Assembly (NCBI GenBank): GCA_035252015.1
Contig: DATFDP010000247.1
Coordinates: 1 to 44,692, forward strand
Length of the DNA stretch: 44,692 nt
Origin: JAICWP01 sp035252015
GTDB taxonomy: Bacteria; Acidobacteriota; Terriglobia; Terriglobales; Acidobacteriaceae
Reading direction: 5' to 3'
Shown: piece after piece, positions 32,513 through 40,125 of the stretch
How positions within the stretch are numbered: position 1 is the stretch's first letter
How the letters are laid out: each line of letters opens with the position of its first letter
Notes under the pieces: generated by a model
Seen by the model: the letters and a program-made list of their open reading frames with translations, nothing else
The model's database searches: none
Told to the model about the DNA's origin: nothing
Position numbers and translations under genes: made by a program

Positions 32513-33322
32513 TCACGTTGCTTGCGGATAAACGCCCAGCACCTTCACCCACTCCGCTACTTCCTCCAGGTGACGCAAGCCGCGCTCGCGGGCGGCGGCA
32601 TCCTCGCCCACGATGTCCACGTAGAACACGTATTCCCACGGCTTGCCGCGCACCGGACGCGATTCAATCTTGATAAGGTTCAGATCGCGCAGGGCAAACA
32701 CGCTGAGGGCTTTAAACAGCGACCCGGGGGTGTTTTTCAACGAAAAAGCTATGGAAGCCTTGTTGGCGTGCGGCGGAACGCGCCGCTTTCTTGAAACCAG
32801 AAAGAAGCGCGTGAAATTCTGCCGGTCGTCTTCCAGGTCTGACTGCAGGATGTGACCCTTGTACTCCGTGGCCGCCTGCTTCGGCCCAATGCCGGCGGCA
32901 TCGGGCAGGCGTTCTTCTACCACGTGTTTCACGCTGCCGGCCGTGTCGTAGAACGGCTCAGGATGAATGTGCTGGTGTTGGCGGAAAAAGTCGCGGCACT
33001 GATCCAGGGCTACAGGATGGGAGAAGGCGCGCCGCAGGTCCTTCAACTTGACTCCGGGCGCAGCGATGAGGTGATGGTTGATGCGCAACCGGTACTCGCG
33101 CTGCACGAACACGTCGTGGCTCAGCAGCAGGTCAAAATGCTCCAGCACCGAGCCGGCCAGCGAGTTTTCGATGGGGATGACCGCGGCCGCAACGTTGCTG
33201 CGCTGCAGGCGATCGAAAACTTCCCGCGAGCGAGCGCAGGGCACCAGTTCGCACCTCGGCAGCAGCTTCAGCGCCGCTTCGTGGCTGAAGCAGCCGCGTT
33301 CCCCCTGGATGGCGACCTTCAT
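32513..33322 (-). CDS. pheA: Prephenate dehydratase
   Basis: A 269-residue monofunctional prephenate dehydratase, converting prephenate to phenylpyruvate for phenylalanine synthesis. The catalytic domain (about 1-180) has VAIQGERGCFSHEAA, IPIENSLAGSV and the NFTRF motif with the conserved catalytic Thr. A C-terminal ACT domain (about 190-265) has NTPGSLFKAL and the ESRP motif that binds phenylalanine in feedback inhibition. No chorismate mutase domain is fused. The gene overlaps the DAHP synthase gene by 4 bp (ATGA), so it is translationally coupled and under control of the upstream aromatic attenuator. Confidence 0.93.
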   Translation of the reverse strand: MKVAIQGERGCFSHEAALKLLPRCELVPCARSREVFDRLQRSNVAAAVIPIENSLAGSVLEHFDLLLSHDVFVQREYRLRINHHLIAAPGVKLKDLRRAFSHPVALDQCRDFFRQHQHIHPEPFYDTAGSVKHVVEERLPDAAGIGPKQAATEYKGHILQSDLEDDRQNFTRFFLVSRKRRVPPHANKASIAFSLKNTPGSLFKALSVFALRDLNLIKIESRPVRGKPWEYVFYVDIVGEDAAARERGLRHLEEVAEWVKVLGVYPQAT

Positions 33323-34350
33323 TGCGCGCTGGCGCTCATCGCGCGTGCAATGGCCGGCAAGGGCGCATACAGAGCCTGCATAGTGTCAGCAAATCCCTTG
33401 AAGTCCAGCGATTGCGCACCATCCGAGAGCGCGCGCTCCGGGCAGGGATGCACCTCGATGATCACGCCATCCGCGCCCAGAGCGAAAGCGGCGCGACACA
33501 GCGGCGCAATCAGGCTGCGGCGCCCGGTGCCATGGGAAGGATCGGCCAGAACTGGCAGATGCGAAAGTTCGCGCGCCAGCGCCACCGCCGCCAGGTCCAG
33601 GGTGTTGCGCATTTCGGTTTCAAAAGTTTTGATGCCGCGCTCGCACAGCACTACCTGCGCGTTGCCGCCCGCCAGCAGGTACTCCGCCGCCAGCAGCCAC
33701 TCCTTCACCGTCGCCGAGGGGCCGCGCTTGAGCAGCACCGGCTTGTTGACCATCGCCAGCTTGCGCAGCAGCGCGAAGTTCTGCATGTTGCGCGCGCCCA
33801 CCTGCAACATGTCCGCGTGCTCGCAGATAAGGTCAATGTCCTCCATGCTCATGACTTCGGTGACCACTGGCATGCCGGTTTCGCGCCGCACAGCGCTCAA
33901 GATTTCGAGCGCCTCCAGACCGAGGCCCTGGAAGTCATAGGGCGAAGTGCGCGGCTTGTAGGCGCCGCCGCGCAGCATGACCGCGCCCGCCTGCTTCACC
34001 GCGTGCGCCGTGGCCACCATCTGCTCGCGTGACTCCACCGAACAGGGTCCGGCGATGACCACGAACTCACCCCCGCCGATGCGCACACCTCCCACGTCGA
34101 CCACCGTACGGTGGGGCTTCGTTTGCCGGTTCACCAGCTTGAAAGGCGTGGCGATGGCCACTACGTTTTCCACGCCCGGCGCCGCTTGGAGTGCCTCCAG
34201 TTCGTGGCGCCGACCATTGGCGCCTACCGCGGCCACAATGGTTTTCGTTTCCCCTCGAGTCACGTGCGCCTGGAATCCAGCTTCCCGGACGCGGTCAATC
34301 ACGTGCTCGATCTCCTGTTCGCTTGCCCCTTCCACCATGTTCACAATCAT
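33319..34350 (-). CDS. aroF: 3-deoxy-7-phosphoheptulonate synthase, type I-beta with N-terminal regulatory domain
   Basis: A 343-residue DAHP synthase that joins phosphoenolpyruvate and erythrose 4-phosphate, the first step of aromatic synthesis. An N-terminal ferredoxin/ACT-like domain (about 1-70, MIVNMVEGAS) resembles the Thermotoga-type regulatory domain that senses Tyr or Phe. The barrel (about 80-335) shows IAGPCSVES with the metal-binding Cys, GGAYKPRTSPY, LLKRGPSATVKEW, ADPSHGTGRR and the late EVHPCPERALSDG. The ATG at 34350 has GAGGAG 7 nt upstream. Upstream lies a leader-peptide attenuator, so both enzyme feedback and transcription attenuation are likely. pheA follows with a 4-bp overlap. 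Confidence 0.95.
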   Translation of the reverse strand: MIVNMVEGASEQEIEHVIDRVREAGFQAHVTRGETKTIVAAVGANGRRHELEALQAAPGVENVVAIATPFKLVNRQTKPHRTVVDVGGVRIGGGEFVVIAGPCSVESREQMVATAHAVKQAGAVMLRGGAYKPRTSPYDFQGLGLEALEILSAVRRETGMPVVTEVMSMEDIDLICEHADMLQVGARNMQNFALLRKLAMVNKPVLLKRGPSATVKEWLLAAEYLLAGGNAQVVLCERGIKTFETEMRNTLDLAAVALARELSHLPVLADPSHGTGRRSLIAPLCRAAFALGADGVIIEVHPCPERALSDGAQSLDFKGFADTMQALYAPLPAIARAMSASAQ

Positions 34351-34373
34351 GGAACTGCTCCTCTTTTCTCAAC

Positions 34374-34399
34374 TGTCATCCTGAGCAAGTGCCTGCCGA
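34374..34399 (+). repeat. Dispersed repeat TGTCATCCTGAGC, copy 1
   Basis: TGTCATCCTGAGCAAGTGCC and the following TGCCGA resemble the start of the repeat at 34649. It lies between the attenuator terminator and the DAHP synthase start, so it is part of the operon leader. A GAGTCCAAGAACC stretch 20 bp later looks like the rest of the unit. Confidence 0.5.
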
Positions 34400-34442
34400 A
34401 CCATACGTGGGGCGGGCGCGAGTCCAAGAACCTTGCCTTTAG

Positions 34443-34480
34443 AAACAAAAAACCGCGATTCCTAAGAGAATCGCGGCTTT
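34443..34480 (-). terminator. Intrinsic terminator (attenuator) upstream of aroF-pheA
   Basis: On the minus strand CCGCGATTC (34476 down to 34468) pairs with GAATCGCGG (34461 down to 34453) around a 6-nt loop. TTTTTTGTTT follows at once. The 9-bp stem is perfect and can extend by G-U and A-U pairs. It ends about 93 nt before the DAHP synthase ATG and begins 25 nt after the leader-peptide stop. A terminator here would silence the operon unless prevented, which fits an attenuator. Confidence 0.85.
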
Positions 34481-34501
34481 GGCTAGAACCTTTGGGCTTA
34501 G

Positions 34502-34591
34502 TTAAGCTGCCCGGACACACGGTTCGCCGGCGCCGCTACTCTCCAAGTCGTAGCGGTAAAATCGACGCCAGCTAAATCGCACCGCGTGCAT
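34502..34591 (-). CDS. Aromatic leader peptide (attenuation), 29 codons
   Basis: A short open reading frame of 29 codons plus TAA. It starts MHAVRFSWRRFYRYD, with Phe6, Trp8, Phe11, Tyr12 and Tyr14, so five of nine codons (6-14) call for aromatic amino acids, and all three kinds are present. It ends EPCVRAA. It is followed by an intrinsic terminator and then DAHP synthase and prephenate dehydratase. There is no Shine-Dalgarno at normal distance. The promoter predicts a transcript that starts only 0-3 nt before the ATG, so translation is probably leaderless, as known for the trp leader peptide of Sinorhizobium. Inferred role: stalling at these codons when charged aromatic tRNA is scarce would prevent the terminator. 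Confidence 0.7.
   Translation of the reverse strand: MHAVRFSWRRFYRYDLESSGAGEPCVRAA
34533..34556 (-). promoter_or_regulatory. Pause-type hairpin over the leader-peptide control codons
   Basis: On the minus strand CCGCTAC (34556-34550), which covers the Tyr-Arg-Tyr codons 12-14, pairs with GTAGCGG (34539-34533) around a 10-nt loop. Part of its downstream arm (GCGGC, 34536-34532) can instead pair with GCCGC at the base of the terminator stem (34477-34473), giving a 5-bp antiterminator. This matches the 1:2 versus 2:3 logic of classical attenuators; the short antiterminator pairing is the weak point. Confidence 0.5.
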
Positions 34592-34599
34592 GGTGAGTG

Positions 34600-34628
34600 A
34601 ATATACCTTCCCGGCAGGCTGCTGTCAA
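34600..34628 (-). promoter_or_regulatory. Sigma70 promoter of the aromatic leader operon
   Basis: The -35 is TTGACA (34628-34623), a perfect match, and the -10 is TATATT (34605-34600), five of six, with a 17-bp spacer. The predicted start is near 34593-34591. The leader-peptide ATG is at 34591, so the transcript should be leaderless or nearly so. Confidence 0.75.
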
Positions 34629-34648
34629 CGCACTCACAAATCTTATCC

Positions 34649-34690
34649 TGTCATCTTGAGCGAGGGCGCATGCCGAGTCGAAAGACCCCT
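34649..34690 (+). repeat. Dispersed repeat TGTCATCTTGAGCG...GTCGAAAGACC, copy 2
   Basis: The unit begins TGTCATCTTGAGCG (34649-34662) and ends GTCGAAAGACCCCT (34677-34690). An inverted copy with the same two ends lies about 95 bp away at 34787-34849. It stands just upstream of the aromatic promoter. Sequences of this form are common intergenic repeats in many soil bacteria. Confidence 0.65.
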
Positions 34691-34786
34691 ACGGACAAGT
34701 GCGCCGAAGCTGCCAAAAGGAGTTTCTATGGAAAAACAAGAAAAGCTAAGAACTCCTTGGAATAGTTGTAATGGTGCGCGCGAACA

Positions 34787-34849
34787 GGGCTCTTTCGACT
34801 GCGCCGGAGGGTTCGCAAGCGAATCCTCCGGCTCCGCTCAAGATGACGG
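34787..34849 (-). repeat. Dispersed repeat, inverted copy 3 with strong hairpin
   Basis: Reading the minus strand, this copy starts CGTCATCTTGAGCG and ends GTCGAAAGAGCCC. Inside it, CCGGAGG (34804-34810) pairs with CCTCCGG (34825-34831), and TTCGC with GCGAA pairs next to the 2-nt loop. It lies 11 bp past the ilvC stop and may mark the 3' end of the ilv message. The stretch between copies 2 and 3 (34691-34786) has no gene I can support. Confidence 0.65.
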
Positions 34850-34859
34850 ATGGGGTGAA

Positions 34860-35894
34860 TTACGCCGGCACCGCCGTGCGCTTGCTCTCCTGCTTCACAA
34901 CCACCGGGTCGAGGAACTTCATCATGGCGCGAAGACGGGCGCCCACCTCTTCGATCAGCTGCTCCTGCTCGCTCGCCCGTTTGGCATCGAACCACTCCCG
35001 CCCTGTTTTGTTTTCCTCAATCCAGTTGCGGGCGTAGGTGCCGTCCTGAATTTCGCGCAGCATCTGCCGCATGGTCTTGCGCGTTTCGTCAGTGATCACC
35101 CGCGGTCCACCGGTGTAGTCACCGTGCTCGGCCGTGTCGCTTACCGAGTAGCGCATGTAGTTGAGGCCGCCGCGATAGATCAGATCCACGATCAGCTTCA
35201 GCTCGTGGAGACACTCGAAGTAGGCAATCTCCGGTTGGTAGCCCGCCTCCACCAGCGTGTTGAAACCGGCCTTGATCAGCTCGCTCACCCCGCCGCACAG
35301 CACCGTCTGCTCGCCGAACAGGTCCGTTTCGGTTTCTTCCTTGAAGGTGGTCTCCAGCACTCCAGCGCGCGTTGCGCCAATGGCCTTGGCGTAGGAGAGC
35401 GCCTGCTCGCGGGCGTGGCCGCTGGCGTCCTGCTCCACCGCCAGCAGCGCAGGCGTGCCTCCGCCTTCCACAAATACTTCGCGGACGCGGTGACCGGGAG
35501 CCTTGGGCGCCACCATGCTTACGTCCACGCCCTTCGGGGAGGCAATGGTGCCGTAGCGAATGTTGAAACCGTGCGCAAACATCAGCGTCTTGCCCGGCGT
35601 CAGATGCGGGCGGATTTCTTTTTCGTAAACTTCCGGCTGAGTGGTATCGGGAATCAGAATCATGACCACATCGCCCCAGCGCGCAGCATCGCTCACCGAG
35701 GTGACAGTCAGCCCGGCTGCCTGCGCCTTGGCGCGCGAGCGGCTGCCTTCATGCAGTCCGACGCGCACATTTACGCCGCTATCTTTCAAGTTGAGGGCAT
35801 GCGCGTGACCTTGCGAGCCGTAGCCGATGATGGCGACCTTTTTGGTGCGAATCAGAGCAACATCCGCATCTTCATCGTGATAAATCTTGGCCAT
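34860..35894 (-). CDS. ilvC: Ketol-acid reductoisomerase
   Basis: A 344-residue class I (short) ketol-acid reductoisomerase, which turns 2-acetolactate or acetohydroxybutyrate into dihydroxy acids with NADPH and Mg2+. The Rossmann motif is GYGSQGHAHAL, followed by RVGLHEGSRSRAKA; serines in this loop favour NADPH. Metal-binding residues are in ETETDLFGEQ and the C-terminal helical knotted domain (FECLHELKLIVDLIYRGG). The start at 35894 (MAKIYHDEDADVALI) is the usual one for the family; an in-frame extension of 32 residues is unlikely. Last gene of the ilvDBNC run, 98 bp after ilvN; that gap contains a long stem-loop. Confidence 0.96.
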   Translation of the reverse strand: MAKIYHDEDADVALIRTKKVAIIGYGSQGHAHALNLKDSGVNVRVGLHEGSRSRAKAQAAGLTVTSVSDAARWGDVVMILIPDTTQPEVYEKEIRPHLTPGKTLMFAHGFNIRYGTIASPKGVDVSMVAPKAPGHRVREVFVEGGGTPALLAVEQDASGHAREQALSYAKAIGATRAGVLETTFKEETETDLFGEQTVLCGGVSELIKAGFNTLVEAGYQPEIAYFECLHELKLIVDLIYRGGLNYMRYSVSDTAEHGDYTGGPRVITDETRKTMRQMLREIQDGTYARNWIEENKTGREWFDAKRASEQEQLIEEVGARLRAMMKFLDPVVVKQESKRTAVPA

Positions 35895-35937
35895 GGGGAA
35901 TAGTCCTTTCGTCTCGTAGTTCGAATCTGCACAACTC

Positions 35938-35990
35938 GTGTGGGAAGAACTTTGCTGCGCCCTCGACGGAGCAAAGCCCCGCCCCCACAC
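35938..35990 (-). other. Two-step stem-loop between ilvN and ilvC
   Basis: GTGTGGG (35938-35944) pairs with CCCACAC (35984-35990). Inside it CTTTGCT (35950-35956) pairs with AGCAAAG (35970-35976), with internal loops between. The structure fills most of the ilvN-ilvC gap and ends 43 bp before the ilvC start. It lacks a U-run, so mRNA processing or a differential-stability element is more likely than termination. Confidence 0.5.
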
Positions 35991-35992
35991 AG

Positions 35993-36547
35993 TTAAACTG
36001 AATAGGAAATCGTGCCCGAGGCCGGCACCGCCTCCGCCGAATCGGCGCCTGCGCTGGCGCCATTGGCCGCTTTCCCGCCGCGCCTCATGGCCACACGCCC
36101 AGTACGCACCATTTCCAGCACGCCGTAACCTTCCAGCACGTGCAATAGCCCGTCAATCTTGTCGTCGGTGCCAGTGATCTCGATCATCATCGAATCCGGG
36201 GAAACGTCCACCACCTTGGCCCGGAATACTTCCACCAGGTCCATGATGTGCGAGCGCTGAGCCGCGGTCGCCTTCACGCGGATCATCGCCAGCTCGCGAT
36301 ACACCGCCGCTTCGGAAGTCACGTTCTCCACCAGCAGCACGTTAATCAACTTATAGAGGTGCGCCTCCAGGCGCCGCGCGCCGGTCTCGTCGGTATCCAC
36401 CACAATTGTCATGCGCGAGACGCCGGGCTTTTCCGTGCGCCCCACGGTGAGTGAATCAATGTTGAACGCGCGCCGGCGGAAAAGCGACGCCACCCGCGTC
36501 AGCACGCCTGGCTTGTCTTCCACGTACACCACGAACGTATTAAGCAT
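35993..36547 (-). CDS. ilvN: Acetolactate synthase small (regulatory) subunit
   Basis: A 184-residue regulatory subunit (IlvN/IlvH type). The N-terminal ACT domain (about 1-80) starts TFVVYVEDKPGVLTRVASLF and has the RRRAFNIDSLTVG motif that forms the valine site. A second domain (about 85-165) holds MIRVKA and VFRAKVVDVSPDS. The C-terminal 25 residues are Ala/Gly-rich and probably unstructured. It gives feedback control to the catalytic subunit. The gene starts 10 bp after the ilvB stop. Confidence 0.95.
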   Translation of the reverse strand: MLNTFVVYVEDKPGVLTRVASLFRRRAFNIDSLTVGRTEKPGVSRMTIVVDTDETGARRLEAHLYKLINVLLVENVTSEAAVYRELAMIRVKATAAQRSHIMDLVEVFRAKVVDVSPDSMMIEITGTDDKIDGLLHVLEGYGVLEMVRTGRVAMRRGGKAANGASAGADSAEAVPASGTISYSV

Positions 36548-36557
36548 GTTTGCCTTT

Positions 36558-38276
36558 TTACTCGTCGGCGGCGGTCTCCACCAGTACGCTGGGCCGCCGG
36601 ATCATCTGGTGCAGATCGGCGCCCGCCGCCACCATGGGGTAAACCGAGTCTTCCTGCTCGACCTGGAAATCAATCAACACCGGCCCCTCGTGCTGCCGCG
36701 CCGCGTGGATGGCCGGCACCACCTCGGCGCGCTGCTTCACCGCCGTGCTGCGGATGCCAAACGCCTCCGCCAGTTTAACGAAGTCTGGATTCAGCAATGG
36801 CGTGGACTCGTAGTTCCGATCGTAGAAGAATTCCTGCCACTGCCGCACCATTCCCAGGTAGCCGTTGTTTATGATGGCGATATTGACCTTGAGCTTTTCC
36901 TGCACCATGGTGGCCAACTCGCCCATGGTCATCTGGAAACCGCCATCGCCCACCACTACCCAGACTTCAGCTTCCGGGCGTGCCACCTTGGCGCCGATGG
37001 CCGCGGGCAGCGCGAAGCCCATCGTGCCCAGCCCGCCGGAAGTGATCAGCGAGCGCGGGTTCTCGTGATGGTAATACTGCGCCTCCCACATCTGGTGCTG
37101 GCCCACGTCAGTGACCACCAGCGCCTTGCCCTCGGTGGTCCGCCACAGGTCGTTGATCACGTGCGCCGCATACAGGTGCCCGCTGTCGGGCAGATTCTGG
37201 ATGTCCCGTACCGCTGAGTCGCCTTTCAACTTCTTCAGATAATCTAGCCATTCGCGGTGCTGGCAGGGTTCCAGTTCCTCCAGCAGTTCCTGCAGGACAG
37301 CCTTCAAGTCGCCCACCAGCGCTACATCCACGCGCACGTTCTTGTTGATCTCGGCTGGGTCAATTTCCACGTGAATCTTTTTGGCATTGCGCGCGTAGGT
37401 CTTCAGGTTGCCGGTTACGCGGTCGTCGAAGCGCATGCCCAGCGCGAGCAGCAGGTCGGCTTCCTGGATCATGGTGTTGACCCACGCTTCCCCATGCATG
37501 CCCATCATGCCCAGGTTGAGCTGGTGCGAGGCGGGAAACGCGCCCAATCCCAGCAAAGTGAGCGCCACCGGAATCTGCGCCTTCTCCGCGAATTGCAGAA
37601 GCTCCCCGCCGGCTCCGGAAACCAGGATGCCGTGGCCGGCGAGGATCACCGGGCGTTTAGCTTGATGAATCAGTTCCATGGCCTGCTCATACTCGTCAGG
37701 CGTGGGCGAAAGATCGGGACGATAGCCGGGAAGCTGCGGCGCTGCCGTGTCCCAGTCAAATTCGCAGGTGGACTGCTGCGCGTCCTTGGTGACGTCAATC
37801 AGCACCGGTCCCGGCCGGCCGGATTTTGCAATGTAGAACGCTTCCCGGATGATGCGCGCCAGTTCATTCGCGTGCGTCACCAGGTAATTATGCTTGGTGA
37901 TGGGCAGGGTGATGCCGGTAATGTCGGTTTCCTGAAACGCATCCGAGCCGATCAGCTTGCTGCCCACCTGCCCGGTGATGCACACGATGGGCGAGGAATC
38001 CATCATGGCGGTAGCGATGCCCGTCACCATGTTGGTGGCGCCGGGGCCGGAGGTCGCGATGGCCACGCCTACGCCGCCCGAGGCCCGCGCGTAGCCGTCG
38101 GCCATGTGCGTGGCGCCCTGCTCATGCCGCACCAGTACGTGGTGAATTGAGCTGTGCTGCAGCGCGTCGTAGGCGGGAAGAATGGCGCCACCGGGATAGC
38201 CAAAGGCGTGCTTTACACCTTCCCGCTCCAGGCACTTCCAAATAATTTCTGCTCCGGTCTTGCGTTCCTTGGTCAT
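36558..38276 (-). CDS. ilvB: Acetolactate synthase large (catalytic) subunit
   Basis: A 572-residue thiamine-diphosphate enzyme that makes acetolactate or acetohydroxybutyrate from pyruvate. The N-terminal Pyr domain has the catalytic Glu in VRHEQGATHMADGYARA, the central FAD-binding domain has GMRFDDRVTGN, and the PP domain has VVGDGGFQMTMGEL with NNGYLGMVRQWQ. The length is usual. The start at 38276 lies 2 bp after the ilvD stop, so translation is coupled; a longer in-frame start would reach into ilvD. Confidence 0.96.
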   Translation of the reverse strand: MTKERKTGAEIIWKCLEREGVKHAFGYPGGAILPAYDALQHSSIHHVLVRHEQGATHMADGYARASGGVGVAIATSGPGATNMVTGIATAMMDSSPIVCITGQVGSKLIGSDAFQETDITGITLPITKHNYLVTHANELARIIREAFYIAKSGRPGPVLIDVTKDAQQSTCEFDWDTAAPQLPGYRPDLSPTPDEYEQAMELIHQAKRPVILAGHGILVSGAGGELLQFAEKAQIPVALTLLGLGAFPASHQLNLGMMGMHGEAWVNTMIQEADLLLALGMRFDDRVTGNLKTYARNAKKIHVEIDPAEINKNVRVDVALVGDLKAVLQELLEELEPCQHREWLDYLKKLKGDSAVRDIQNLPDSGHLYAAHVINDLWRTTEGKALVVTDVGQHQMWEAQYYHHENPRSLITSGGLGTMGFALPAAIGAKVARPEAEVWVVVGDGGFQMTMGELATMVQEKLKVNIAIINNGYLGMVRQWQEFFYDRNYESTPLLNPDFVKLAEAFGIRSTAVKQRAEVVPAIHAARQHEGPVLIDFQVEQEDSVYPMVAAGADLHQMIRRPSVLVETAADE

Positions 38277-38278
38277 GA

Positions 38279-39991
38279 TTAAAGTTTGGCCGTTCCCATT
38301 TCCACCGCCGCTGTCGGTGTGGTGATTGCGCCTTCGGAAGCGGAAGAAACCTGGCTGGCGTACTTGGCGAACACGCCGCGGGTATAGCGCGGCGCCGGCG
38401 CTGACCATTTACGCAAGCGCGCGGCCAGCTCGCCCTGGCTGAGCTCCAGCGTCAATTCGCGACGGGCCAGGTCAATGGTAATCATGTCGCCATCGCGCAC
38501 CGCCGCGATCGGCCCGCCCACAAAAGCTTCCGGCGCAACGTGGCCAATCATCAGCCCGCGCGTGGCCCCAGAAAAACGGCCGTCGGTGATCAGCGCCACC
38601 GACTCGCCCAAGCCCGCGCCTACAATCGCCGCCGTCACCACCAGCATCTCCCGCATGCCCGGGCCGCCGCGCGGCCCTTCGTAGCGGATCACCACCACAT
38701 CGCCTTGGCGCAGCTCATTTGTCTCCACTGCCGCGAACGCCGCTTCTTCACTGTCAAACACGCGTGCCGGCCCGCGGAAGCTGTCTCCATGATGGTGCGC
38801 GATTTTCACCACGCTCCCTTCTCGCGCCAGATTGCCCTTCAAAATCGCCAGGCCACCGGTCGGGCTAAGCGGGTTCGAGGCCGGACGAACCACTTCCTGT
38901 CCGGAAGTCTCTTTGGCTTCCGCCGCCTCTTCGCCCAGCGTACGGCCCGACGTCGTCATTGCCTTGGAATGAAGCAGGCCCGCCTCGTGCAGCCGCTTGG
39001 CCAATAGACGGGTCCCGCCCGCGCGATATAAGTCGGTCGCCATGAAGCGGCCAGCGGGCTTCAGGTCGGCGAGCAGAGGAACCTTTTTGCTGATGGGATT
39101 GAAGTCATCAATGCTCAGCTCAATGCCCATTTCCGCGGCGATGGCCAGCAGGTGCAGAACCGCGTTGGTCGAGCCGCCGGAGGCGCAGACGCTGGCAATC
39201 GCGTTCTCCAGCGCTTCACGTGTGATAATCGCCTTGGGCCGCAGGTCGCGGCGGTAGAGTTCCATGACCTGCTTCCCTGCCCGACGACAAACTTCGTGCT
39301 TGGCGGGATCGGTAGCGGGCACGCTGGCGCTCCCCAGCGGCGAAATGCCCAGAAACTCCGTAGCCATAGCCATGGTATTGGCAGTGAATTGTCCGCCACA
39401 GGCGCCCGCGCCCGGGCAGGCATTGTCTTCCAGGCAGGCCAGCCGCTCATCGTTCATGGTGCCCCGCGCGTGTGCTCCCACCGCCTCAAACACGTCCTGG
39501 ATGGAAACGTCTTTACCTTCGAACCTGCCCGGCGCGATCGAGCCGCCATAAATCATCAGCGAAGGAACATCCAGCCGGCACAGCGCCATCACCGTGCCTG
39601 GAATGGTTTTGTCGCACCCGGAAAGCGCCACCATGCCGTCGAACATGTTGCCCCGGCCCACCAGTTCGATAGAGTCGGCGATCACCTCGCGGCTCACCAG
39701 CGAGGCACGCATGCCCTCGCTGCCCATGGTGATCCCGTCGGAGATGGAAACCGTGTTGAACTCCAGCGGCGTGCCCCCCGCCTCGCGAATGCCCTGCTTC
39801 ACGTGTTCGGCCAAATCGCGCAGGTGCAGGTTGCAAGGGCCGATTTCAATCCAGGTGTTGGCTACGCCAATCAGCGGCTTTTCCAGGTCTTCGCGACTGA
39901 ACCCGGCGGCATGCAGCATGGCCCGGGCGGGCGCGCGGTTCCACCCCTGGACAAGGGGGGCGCTGCGGCGTTTTCCGTTGTGGCTGGACAT
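38279..39991 (-). CDS. ilvD: Dihydroxy-acid dehydratase
   Basis: A 570-residue Fe-S dehydratase that forms 2-oxo acids in valine, leucine and isoleucine synthesis. Cluster cysteines are Cys53 (GPCNLHL), Cys126 (SGCDKT) and Cys198 (GACGGQF), a set of three as in the IlvD/EDD family. DGRFSGATRGLMIGHVAPEA near the C-terminus is typical. First gene of ilvD-ilvB-ilvN-ilvC. A promoter candidate lies about 55 bp upstream. Confidence 0.96.
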   Translation of the reverse strand: MSSHNGKRRSAPLVQGWNRAPARAMLHAAGFSREDLEKPLIGVANTWIEIGPCNLHLRDLAEHVKQGIREAGGTPLEFNTVSISDGITMGSEGMRASLVSREVIADSIELVGRGNMFDGMVALSGCDKTIPGTVMALCRLDVPSLMIYGGSIAPGRFEGKDVSIQDVFEAVGAHARGTMNDERLACLEDNACPGAGACGGQFTANTMAMATEFLGISPLGSASVPATDPAKHEVCRRAGKQVMELYRRDLRPKAIITREALENAIASVCASGGSTNAVLHLLAIAAEMGIELSIDDFNPISKKVPLLADLKPAGRFMATDLYRAGGTRLLAKRLHEAGLLHSKAMTTSGRTLGEEAAEAKETSGQEVVRPASNPLSPTGGLAILKGNLAREGSVVKIAHHHGDSFRGPARVFDSEEAAFAAVETNELRQGDVVVIRYEGPRGGPGMREMLVVTAAIVGAGLGESVALITDGRFSGATRGLMIGHVAPEAFVGGPIAAVRDGDMITIDLARRELTLELSQGELAARLRKWSAPAPRYTRGVFAKYASQVSSASEGAITTPTAAVEMGTAKL

Positions 39992-40046
39992 CAGAACCTG
40001 TTTTGCGATTTGCTGGCCCGGTTGGAGCAGGCAAGGCGTATGGGGA

Positions 40047-40075
40047 ACTATGGCAGGTCAGAGGTGATTAGTCAA
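40047..40075 (-). promoter_or_regulatory. Promoter candidate for the ilvDBNC operon
   Basis: TTGACT (40075-40070) and CATAGT (40052-40047) are spaced by 17 bp on the minus strand. The start would be near 40040, giving a leader of about 50 nt before ilvD. The -10 is only four of six. The region around 40065-40115 is clearly AT-rich compared with its surroundings. Confidence 0.4.
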
Positions 40076-40125
40076 GCTTATGATGTTTATAGAGTACATA
40101 AGTAGAACTAATAGATTGAAGGAGC

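Noticed and set aside
34360..34630. T-box or amino acid riboswitch before aroF
   Set aside because: No T-box sequence (TGGNACCGCG) is visible. The leader-peptide and terminator layout explains the region better.
40060..40099. Possible Ile/Leu leader peptide (MYSINIISLTNHL) before ilvD
   Set aside because: No ribosome binding site, no terminator follows it, and the best promoter candidate starts transcription downstream of it. Three Ile in an AT-rich stretch can arise by chance.
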